From Candidatus Brocadiaceae bacterium (GTDB lineage: Bacteria > Planctomycetota > Brocadiia > SM23-32), in the NCBI GenBank assembly GCA_003551785.1, contig PUNP01000272.1:1-5164 (forward strand): a stretch of DNA of 5,164 nucleotides, written 5' to 3'. The translations under genes and the position numbers were made by a program. The first letter of the stretch is position 1; each line of letters starts with the position of its first letter. A model generated the notes under the pieces. It saw nothing but the letters and a program-made list of their open reading frames with translations, did not search any database and was not told where the DNA came from. Below are positions 1 through 5,164 of the stretch, piece after piece.

Positions 1-365
1 AAGGCACACCGCTTGAGATTTTTGGCGATGGAACTCAGAGAAGGGACTTTACTTATGTCGACGATATTGCTGAAGGCACCGTAAAGGCCATGAAAAAAGT
101 CGGGTTTGAAGTCATTAATCTCGGTAATAACACCCCGCATGAGCTAAATGAACTCATTGAATTAATTGAAAAGGGATTAGGCAAAAAATCGGAGAAAAGG
201 TATGAAGATTTCAGTAAAGCTGATATGGACGCCACCTGGGCAAATATCGACAAAGCTCAGAACTTGCTTAACTGGAAACCGAAAGTAAGTTTGGAAGAAG
301 GCGTGAGGCGCACCATAGACTGGAGCAATAAAAACTGGAATTGGCTTAAAGACATCGAAATGTAA
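1..365 (+). CDS. NAD-dependent epimerase/dehydratase, C-terminal part (5' end outside window)
   Basis: Reading begins with the codon at 3 and runs to the TAA at 363-365, giving about 120 residues of an extended short-chain dehydrogenase/reductase. The motif FGDGTQRRDFTYVDDIAEG near the visible start is the substrate-binding block typical of UDP-glucose and UDP-glucuronate 4-epimerases and related sugar-nucleotide dehydratases. INLGNN and then ADMDATWANIDKAQNLLNW followed by KPKVSLEEGVRRTIDW are the usual C-terminal family blocks. The NAD-binding GxxGxxG and the catalytic YxxxK lie upstream of the window, so cofactor and catalytic residues cannot be checked. Family knowledge gives a cytoplasmic NAD-dependent enzyme that makes activated sugars for surface polysaccharide or LPS. 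The C-terminal half most resembles the UDP-glucuronate 4-epimerase group, but the exact substrate cannot be assigned. The next gene, an LptD homologue, starts 14 bases on, so shared transcription is likely. The family call is firm; the substrate is uncertain. Confidence 0.9.
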   Translation, partial: GTPLEIFGDGTQRRDFTYVDDIAEGTVKAMKKVGFEVINLGNNTPHELNELIELIEKGLGKKSEKRYEDFSKADMDATWANIDKAQNLLNWKPKVSLEEGVRRTIDWSNKNWNWLKDIEM

Positions 366-379
366 ATGCACGTCTGAAT

Positions 380-3229
380 ATGAAAATGATAAGCGAAATC
401 ATCTTTCCATACAATAAAAAAAAATCATATATTAAACACTTCTTAACGCTTTTATTCGCTCTTTTTGCACTCACAGGTTCAGGTGTGGATTTTGTACATG
501 GAGAAGAGATAGTCACCGATCTGGATCAGGGAATTCTCGAGCAAAATCAGTATCACCCTGTCATCATAGATAGTGCCGGCCGGGTGGGTATAGCAGAAGT
601 TGATGACACTCGTATACTCGTTTTTAAGAATGAATTGGACTTGCGGCAAGGGGAGTTAAGGTTAGTGGCCGAGCGAGCGATAGTATTTATCACCACCCCG
701 TCCTCTAAAAAAGTTAATTTCACCGTTTACGCTGAAGGTTCCGGACGTGCCGGTGAAAAAGCGGAAAGTCCGGTTTACCTAAAAACTCCTGATCATGAGG
801 TTACTACGGCCTCCGTTATGAACTTGTCACTTCAGACGCTGCAGGGCATCAGCTGGGAATGCGGCAAATATGCGATTGATGATGTAGAAAAAGTTCGTTT
901 TTATGAGCGGGCATTGAAAATTCGAAAACACCGGGGAAGTACAGGTTCATATTCTATAGACAGACTGCCTGAGGTAGAGTTGGAACCACGGGAGCCCGTC
1001 GAGCCGTCAGTGGACATGCTTCGTGCGGATACGGTTCGCATCTTTACTCGTGAAGAGGAGGGTAAAATAATCGCCGTTTACATGGGGAACGTTTACGGTA
1101 CCTATCTAAATGTCGATATAAGCGCCGACCTCGCGATTTTGTGGCTTGACAGCGAGACGCGTGAGTATGAGATATATGCGCGCGGCAATATAATACTTCA
1201 AAGCACGGGAGAAGGCCGGAATGTTTTGGAACGCGAGGGGCTGGAAACATTGAAAGCCGACCGGATATACGTTAATCCCTCGGAAGAGAAAGGACTGCTG
1301 CTGAACACTGAATTAAGGGTAAGGGATGCCGAGCGGGCTGAAATATATGTTATCCGCGGGGAAGAAGCATACATTCTTGACAGGCGCAATCTGTTACTCC
1401 ATGAAGCCGGCACGACAAATTGCCCCCATGGCATACCACATTACGAATTCCTGGCTGAAAAACTCCAGTTTACCCAACAGCCCTCGCGTTTTTTCGTTTC
1501 CGGCTGGAACTTCAAAATGGTCTTTGGAAAGCGACAGATACCCGCCCTGTGGGTTCCGTATATGGGCGTTAATCTGGATCGACAAACCTATCTATTGCGG
1601 AGTGTGTCCGCCGGAAGAAGCAGCAGCTTCGGGACAACTGTAGAGACACGATGGGACCCCACTGATCTCGGGGATTTTCCCGAATGGCTGGATGAGTGGA
1701 CAGCATCTGTTGATTATTTTTCTAAACGCGGCACCGGCCTTGGCAGTGATATCCAATATTCATTCGGTGAGCAGGGCGGCATTAAGCAGGAAGGCGAAGT
1801 GACGGGGTATTATATCGAAGATACGGCAGATGAGGACAGCCTCGGACGTGCCGTGCCGCGTTCGGATCGCGGTCGTTTCCAGCTTTTCCACCGGGCAGAC
1901 TGGTCTAACGATTTGCGCACTGATTTCGAGTATAACCACCTTTCCGATCACACTTTTCTGAGGGAATATTTCAGGAGCGATTTCACCTCCCATAAAGCGC
2001 CGGAAACACAGGTCCACTCCCGCTTCCGGCGTGATCACGTTTGGGGGGGGGGGCAGTTCAAGGTGCAGTCGAACGATTTTCTGACTCAGAGGGAGGCTTT
2101 GCCGGGTTTTGAACTCCACACGTTCGGGATTCCGTTGGGACCTTTAGTTTATGATGCCTCCTATGATGCCGGATTATATCGGTACACATACAGCGAGCGC
2201 CTCGACGGTTTTGAGGATACACCTGAAGTTCTACGCTTACATTCAGAGCAGCGCTTGTCTTTACCTTTCCGGTGGGGATTTCTGAAAATCGACCCCTTCG
2301 CAAGAGCGCTCGGTACTTATGCCCGAAGAAGCGTAGACGAGGTTGTCAATGATGATATTGTTTACGGCAATAGCGTATCAAGAACCGGTGCAAGTTGGGG
2401 GGCCAGGGTGGGAACTGATTTGAGCCGCGTTTATAACGTCAGTTCTTCACGCCTTAACCTCAATCGCATGCGCCATATTGTCTCACCATATATCGAAGCG
2501 GAGAGACTGGAAGTTGATGAAGATTCAGCAAATTTTATTCAAATGCGCGGTGAAGACCCATGGCCCCGATATGGCCGGGGACCCAGAGAGCGTGATGACT
2601 GGATAGATGCTATTGATGACGCTGATGTGCTTAGAACGGGCCTGCGGCAAAGGTTTCAGACTAAAAGAAATGGTGTTAGTGTCGATTGGCTGTCTTTAGA
2701 CCTGGAAGCTGTCTTCAGGGACGAGGATTCCGTAGCTATTGCAGCTGACGGACAAAATGACGGTTCAGCTGATTTTACCGGCGATGATAATTATTTGTTA
2801 GGTAATTTGACCTGGAAACTTACCGATAAACTGGAGCTGTCCTCGGAAAACAACAGGATGAGTTTAGATGATGGCTTTGATGTGTTCAATGCCGGCATCA
2901 GCTATAAGCCAATCAATGAGTTAGACACCTCACTCCGTTATAACAAAATCAAGGACAGGACTTCCAATATTAGTGCACAGGTAGACATTGATCTGAGTGA
3001 GCGGTATTCGCTTTCCTTTCGAGAACGCTATGAATTTGATCGTTCCGGTACCGGGCGAAGTCAAAACATGCGAACAGACGTGATGATTTCGCGCTGGTTT
3101 CACAAATGGCTGCTGCAAGTGGAAGTTTTCTATGATGGCCGGGGCGACAGGGATACCGGCGTATTTGTGAGGTTTTCACCCAGCTTCTTCCAACCGATGG
3201 GCCGGGGGGAAGGGTTTGCCGTATGGTAA
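380..3229 (+). CDS. lptD: LptD/OstA-like outer-membrane LPS-assembly protein
   Basis: Encodes 949 residues, somewhat longer than E. coli LptD. Residues 1-41 look like a signal peptide: lysine-rich segment NKKKSYIKH, hydrophobic core FLTLLFALFALTG, likely cleavage after VHG. Residues about 213-330 resemble the LptA/OstA beta-jellyroll (GNVYG, ISADLAILWLD, IYARGNI, TLKADRIYVNP). The block TTNCP (345-349), PHYEFLAEKL and then GKRQIPALWVPYM matches the LptD junction between periplasmic domain and barrel. RMRHIVSPYIEAERL (696-710) matches the conserved LptD barrel segment, and the rest is aromatic-rich alternating strand sequence ending in Trp. By family, it would insert LPS or a similar glycolipid into the outer leaflet. 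Only two cysteines occur (C161, C348); the C-terminal pair that forms disulfides in E. coli LptD is absent. The ATG at 380 has no clear Shine-Dalgarno sequence, an in-frame ATG at 386 is equally possible, and coupling to the epimerase gene could drive initiation. A G11 tract lies at codons 555-558. The family is well supported by motifs; orthology rather than paralogy is inferred. Confidence 0.85.
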   Translation: MKMISEIIFPYNKKKSYIKHFLTLLFALFALTGSGVDFVHGEEIVTDLDQGILEQNQYHPVIIDSAGRVGIAEVDDTRILVFKNELDLRQGELRLVAERAIVFITTPSSKKVNFTVYAEGSGRAGEKAESPVYLKTPDHEVTTASVMNLSLQTLQGISWECGKYAIDDVEKVRFYERALKIRKHRGSTGSYSIDRLPEVELEPREPVEPSVDMLRADTVRIFTREEEGKIIAVYMGNVYGTYLNVDISADLAILWLDSETREYEIYARGNIILQSTGEGRNVLEREGLETLKADRIYVNPSEEKGLLLNTELRVRDAERAEIYVIRGEEAYILDRRNLLLHEAGTTNCPHGIPHYEFLAEKLQFTQQPSRFFVSGWNFKMVFGKRQIPALWVPYMGVNLDRQTYLLRSVSAGRSSSFGTTVETRWDPTDLGDFPEWLDEWTASVDYFSKRGTGLGSDIQYSFGEQGGIKQEGEVTGYYIEDTADEDSLGRAVPRSDRGRFQLFHRADWSNDLRTDFEYNHLSDHTFLREYFRSDFTSHKAPETQVHSRFRRDHVWGGGQFKVQSNDFLTQREALPGFELHTFGIPLGPLVYDASYDAGLYRYTYSERLDGFEDTPEVLRLHSEQRLSLPFRWGFLKIDPFARALGTYARRSVDEVVNDDIVYGNSVSRTGASWGARVGTDLSRVYNVSSSRLNLNRMRHIVSPYIEAERLEVDEDSANFIQMRGEDPWPRYGRGPRERDDWIDAIDDADVLRTGLRQRFQTKRNGVSVDWLSLDLEAVFRDEDSVAIAADGQNDGSADFTGDDNYLLGNLTWKLTDKLELSSENNRMSLDDGFDVFNAGISYKPINELDTSLRYNKIKDRTSNISAQVDIDLSERYSLSFRERYEFDRSGTGRSQNMRTDVMISRWFHKWLLQVEVFYDGRGDRDTGVFVRFSPSFFQPMGRGEGFAVW
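416..424 (+). repeat. A9 homopolymer in the signal-peptide region of the lptD-like gene
   Basis: Nine consecutive A encode Lys13-Lys15 just before the hydrophobic core. Losing one A would bring a TAA at 444-446 into frame; gaining one would bring a TAA at 433-435 into frame. A runs of this length are common in AT-rich stretches and the lysines suit the signal peptide, so it may have no regulatory meaning. Confidence 0.9.
2043..2053 (+). repeat. G11 homopolymer inside the barrel-coding part of the lptD-like gene
   Basis: Eleven consecutive G encode the end of Trp555 and all of Gly556-Gly558 in a single run of GGG codons. With 11 G the frame is open to 3229. With 10 G the ribosome meets TGA at 2082-2084; with 12 G it meets TGA at 2110-2112. 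Both would remove roughly the last 370-380 residues, most of the barrel. Such tracts are the classic substrate for slipped-strand phase variation, and are also a common site of sequencing error. Confidence 0.95.
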
Positions 3230-3306
3230 AGGAATAACGTAATTTACTGAAATGAAGCTGTTAACATTGCCGATTGACCGTGAGTAAATATAAAATCAGC
3301 TTACAG

Positions 3307-3335
3307 TTGAACAGATTTTAGTTCTTTGCTAAGAT
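3307..3335 (+). promoter_or_regulatory. Candidate sigma70-type promoter for the ferredoxin gene
   Basis: TTGAAC (3307-3312) and TAAGAT (3330-3335) are separated by exactly 17 bases, and TGC directly precedes the -10, giving an extended -10 (TGn). Each hexamer matches four of the six consensus positions. Transcription would start near 3342, leaving a leader of about 50 bases before the ATG at 3395. The call rests on motif and spacing only; in AT-rich sequence such a match can arise by chance. Confidence 0.4.
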
Positions 3336-3339
3336 TAAA

Positions 3340-3357
3340 GTAAGCTGCTTGTAAGCT
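3340..3357 (+). repeat. Direct repeat GTAAGCT x2, 11 bases apart, near the predicted transcription start
   Basis: GTAAGCT occurs at 3340-3346 and again at 3351-3357, about one helical turn apart, so both copies would face the same side of the DNA. They lie just after the candidate -10, where a repressor could block initiation. The repeat is seen directly; an operator role is only a suggestion. Confidence 0.35.
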
Positions 3358-3394
3358 TGGGAAATACAATACTATTAATAAGGGAGAGTTAGCA

Positions 3395-3577
3395 ATGGAA
3401 GTCCATATAACGGAAGATTGTGTAGCATGTGAGCAATGCGTTGATATATGTCCTGAAGTTTTCCAGATGGGTGATGAGCTGGCTGAAGTTGCGGTAGATG
3501 AAATCTCGGAGGAGTATTTTGAAAAAGTCGAAGAAGCCGCCGATATCTGCCCCACTGATGCTATCATCATTGAATAG
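3395..3577 (+). CDS. Small single [4Fe-4S] ferredoxin
   Basis: Encodes 60 residues, the normal size for a monocluster bacterial ferredoxin. C9-x2-C12-x2-C15 plus the distal C52 in CPTDAI are the expected cluster ligands, as in Thermotoga maritima ferredoxin. C19, in ICPEVFQ, corresponds to the position that is lost in two-cluster ferredoxins or forms a disulfide in some one-cluster ones. No second partner cysteine is present, so C19 should be free. The second-cluster motif is missing, so one cluster is expected. The protein is very acidic: 19 Asp/Glu against one Lys and no Arg. The start is well supported by AGGGAG at 3381-3386, eight bases before the ATG. Its role would be soluble cytoplasmic electron transfer; no redox partner gene is in view, so the donor and acceptor are unknown. 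It sits apart from its neighbours, with 165 bases before it and 260 after, and probably has its own promoter. Confidence 0.95.
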   Translation: MEVHITEDCVACEQCVDICPEVFQMGDELAEVAVDEISEEYFEKVEEAADICPTDAIIIE

Positions 3578-3680
3578 TATCCTGCATATTTCATAAACCA
3601 ACGACAATATTTAGTATAACGGATTGAAAATCAAATTTTAAGTATCATTTTAGAGACTTTTAAAATTTACACTGTTTACG
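3578..3680. other. AT-rich spacer after the ferredoxin gene, no gene seen
   Basis: This stretch is visibly AT-rich and holds only weak AT-only inverted repeats (for example AAAAT at 3627-3631 with ATTTT at 3635-3639). None is a GC-rich stem followed by a T run, so no intrinsic terminator can be called. TATAAC (3615-3620) and TATCAT (3643-3648) resemble -10 boxes, but neither has a convincing -35 at the right spacing. Any promoter for the downstream phosphatase that predates the hairpin element would have to lie here. Confidence 0.5.
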
Positions 3681-3686
3681 ATCATG
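3681..3686. repeat. Left copy of 6-base flanking direct repeat (ATCATG)
   Basis: ATCATG here is repeated exactly at 3835-3840 on the other side of the GC-richer hairpin block, as expected of a target-site duplication. Removing 3687-3840 would leave one ATCATG joined to the phosphatase coding sequence with its ATG intact. Six bases can match by chance, so the mobile origin is an inference. Confidence 0.35.
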
Positions 3687-3702
3687 TCCTCAAACGGCGG
3701 TT

Positions 3703-3828
3703 TGCCCTGCCGGGCGCGTCTTCAGTGGCGCATCTGCGACAAAAGTCTGCACTTGCAGTATGCGAATACAGCGGCGTTTGACATTTGCCGTAGATGCACC
3801 ACTGAAAACGCGTGAACTATGCAGGGTA
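3703..3828. repeat. Long imperfect palindromic element (MITE/REP-like hairpin)
   Basis: One nested hairpin covers this block. The main stem pairs 3715-3743 with 3784-3812: of 29 positions, 25 are Watson-Crick, one is G-T and three are C/A mismatches on the + strand. On the - strand the three C/A mismatches become G-U and the one G-T becomes C/A, so a - strand RNA would be better paired. The outer stem pairs CCCTGC (3705-3710) with GCAGGG (3821-3826), separated by an uneven internal loop. The stem continues inward with GTC (3745-3747) against GAC (3780-3782). At the tip, GTAT-GCGA-ATAC (3758-3769) forms a tetraloop of GNRA type. The block is GC-richer than the spacer to its left and is flanked by ATCATG direct repeats. 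No transposase is encoded, so it would be non-autonomous. It could instead be a structured RNA or a long regulatory leader. Confidence 0.6.
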
Positions 3829-3834
3829 TTGGAA

Positions 3835-3840
3835 ATCATG
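3835..3840. repeat. Right copy of ATCATG, containing the phosphatase start codon
   Basis: This is the second exact ATCATG (see 3681-3686). Its last three bases are the likely ATG of the downstream gene, so if this is a target-site duplication the insertion kept the start codon but replaced everything upstream of it. Confidence 0.35.
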
Positions 3841-5164
3841 GAAAACTATGAATCTCTTCAAAATGTAGGGTCTGAACCCGACGGGGAAAAAGGAAGGCTG
3901 CTGAGACAAATAGACAGGATGGAGAAACAATTGAAATCGTACCGAGAAACGATTAATTCCCTCCATACACGTCTGTATTCTCAATCCCGGGAGATTTCTC
4001 CCTTAACTATTCAACAACAACCCGCAAACGATGAAAAATCTAAAGCGTCGCAGGCAGAAGAACGCCAGCGTTTGCTTATAGAACATGACGATGCCGTAGC
4101 CAGGCGATTGCAGAAAAGCCTTAACCCTTTGTTCATGACCGATTTTGAGGGGGTTGCTTTTTCTCCTGAATCAAGACCCGGAACCCGAGTCGGCGGGGAC
4201 TTCTATGATATAATAAAAATCTCCGACCAAAAACTGGCTATGATTATCGCCGATGTCAGCGGCCACGGGTTGCCGGCTGCCGTTATTATGACCACGGCAA
4301 GAATGGCTTTTCGAACCTTTGCCACCACTGAATTCAGTGCAAAAGCGATATTAGAAAAAAGTAACCAAACTTTGCTTGAATCTACTCTTTCCGGGCACCA
4401 TCTCACCGCGTTCCTTGGAATTTTGGATACTCAACTGCTCACCTTCCAATATTCCAATGCGTCACATTGTCCCCCATGCCTCATAAGGAACGGTGAAATC
4501 GAGCAGCTTGACACTGAAGGGCTGTTCGTCGGCATGTTTGATGATCCACAATATGAGCAGAAATCCATTCAGTTAGATCGGGAAGACAAATTATTTCTTT
4601 ACACGGACGGTTTGCTGCGTCTATTTGAATCTTCCAACAGAGAAAAGGCAATAGCACGCTTAGAATCAGCTCTTGAAGAAAATTCTGATTTACATATCAG
4701 CGAGATAACCCGGCAAATTGCCTCCAGGCTGGAGGAAAGGCATGAAGATGACATGCTTATACTTGGCGCTCAGCTGATGCGAGGAAAGTCTAATAAAAAA
4801 TCATTACGAATAAGCAGTTTGCCAACTGAAGTCAGCCGTGTGGAAGACACTTTATTGCCCGTTCTCATCGCAAAAGGTTATGGAGAGAGGGTACTCTTCG
4901 GTATCAAGCTTGCATTAGAAGAAGCATTAATAAACGCGATTAAACACGGCAATAAACTCGACAGCACAAAAAGTATTTTTGTTGATTTTGAAATCGATTC
5001 TCATAAATTGATCGTTTCCATTGAAGATGAGGGTTCCGGTTTTAATCCCGATGATGTACCCGACCCTTTGCACCCGCAACGTATACAGGCGGATTCCGGC
5101 CGTGGCCTGTATCTGATTAAGGCTTATATGGATAAAGTAGAGTTCAACGATAAAGGAAACAAGG
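3838..5164 (+). CDS. SpoIIE/RsbU-type PP2C phosphatase fused to RsbW-like HATPase domain (3' end outside window)
   Basis: Reading from ATG 3838 gives 442 residues, open at the window end. Residues about 16-50 form a charged coiled coil, and ERQRLLIEHDDAVARRLQKS (from about 75) is the linker helix usual before this phosphatase. The PP2C core has GGDFYD (119-124), ADVSGHGLPAA (138-148), YTDG (255-258) and EDDM (303-306), which supply the metal-binding acidic residues, so it looks active. The C-terminal domain is a GHKL ATPase of the RsbW/SpoIIAB type: N box EEALINAIKHGN (361-372), G1 box DEGSGF (397-402), G2 box GRGLYLI (421-427). By family, the phosphatase dephosphorylates a STAS anti-anti-sigma factor, while the ATPase domain phosphorylates it or binds a sigma factor. 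No such partner is in view. No membrane segment or receiver domain is seen, so it should be cytoplasmic. The start is uncertain: the only SD-like AGGG (3823-3826) is 11 bases upstream and lies inside the hairpin, and the frame stays open back to 3664, with another ATG at 3760. Few residues are probably missing at the C-terminus. Confidence 0.92.
   Translation, partial: MENYESLQNVGSEPDGEKGRLLRQIDRMEKQLKSYRETINSLHTRLYSQSREISPLTIQQQPANDEKSKASQAEERQRLLIEHDDAVARRLQKSLNPLFMTDFEGVAFSPESRPGTRVGGDFYDIIKISDQKLAMIIADVSGHGLPAAVIMTTARMAFRTFATTEFSAKAILEKSNQTLLESTLSGHHLTAFLGILDTQLLTFQYSNASHCPPCLIRNGEIEQLDTEGLFVGMFDDPQYEQKSIQLDREDKLFLYTDGLLRLFESSNREKAIARLESALEENSDLHISEITRQIASRLEERHEDDMLILGAQLMRGKSNKKSLRISSLPTEVSRVEDTLLPVLIAKGYGERVLFGIKLALEEALINAIKHGNKLDSTKSIFVDFEIDSHKLIVSIEDEGSGFNPDDVPDPLHPQRIQADSGRGLYLIKAYMDKVEFNDKGNK

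Noticed and set aside
1760..2119. 119-codon open frame on the - strand within the lptD-like gene, and several similar frames on both strands.
   Set aside because: They overlap a clearly real coding sequence, show no recognisable protein motifs, and are best read as shadow frames.
3274..3294. TTGACC followed by TATAAA as a promoter upstream of the ferredoxin.
   Set aside because: The boxes are only 9 bases apart, far short of the 16-18 expected; the 3307-3335 pair fits better.
3230..3306. Intrinsic terminator after the lptD-like gene (AAGCTG at 3255-3260 and CAGCTT at 3297-3302 are complementary).
   Set aside because: The arms are six bases with a 36-base loop and no T run follows, so no terminator is supported.
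3684..3815. A 43-codon open frame starting at the ATG of the left ATCATG copy, with four cysteines (C9, C18, C35, C38).
   Set aside because: It lies entirely inside the palindromic element, has no ribosome binding site, and its cysteines come from both arms of the hairpin. It is more likely a chance frame, although conservation across copies of the element would change this view.
3703..3828. Integron attC site.
   Set aside because: The block has a long hairpin, but no GTTRRRY/RYYYAAC core sites at the ends and no cassette-like gene order.

Overview
The window carries four genes, all on the + strand, from what looks like a diderm (Gram-negative) bacterium with a lipopolysaccharide-type outer membrane. 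The main evidence is a full-length LptD-like outer-membrane protein directly behind a sugar-nucleotide epimerase. The low-potential-type ferredoxin and the SpoIIE-type phosphatase fit an environmental, possibly anaerobic organism, but nothing here fixes the phylum. Base composition looks intermediate in the genes and AT-rich in the spacers.

Layout. (1) Positions 1-365 are the C-terminal part of an NAD-dependent epimerase/dehydratase (extended SDR, UDP-glucuronate/UDP-glucose 4-epimerase type). (2) 14 bases later, 380-3229 encodes a 949-residue LptD/OstA-like protein: signal peptide, LptA-like periplasmic region, then a C-terminal beta-barrel. The two are probably co-transcribed and would link making surface sugars to exporting the finished glycolipid. 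The barrel is encoded through an uninterrupted run of 11 G, where a one-base change in either direction truncates the protein. (3) A 165-base spacer holds a candidate promoter and a good ribosome binding site for a small single-cluster ferredoxin (3395-3577), which looks like a stand-alone gene. (4) The next 260 bases start AT-rich and switch abruptly, at about 3685, to a GC-richer block that folds into one long imperfect hairpin (about 3703-3828). The block is flanked by a 6-base direct repeat whose right copy contains the start codon of the next gene, so it looks like a small inserted palindromic (MITE- or REP-like) element. (5) From 3838 to the window end runs a two-domain regulator: N-terminal coiled coil, SpoIIE/RsbU-type PP2C phosphatase, and a C-terminal RsbW-like HATPase domain. 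It probably works in a partner-switching circuit, and only its last residues are cut off.

The points most worth following up are the G11 tract in the LptD gene and the hairpin element that abuts, and may control, the phosphatase/kinase gene. No tRNA, rRNA, CRISPR array, transposase gene or convincing intrinsic terminator was seen.
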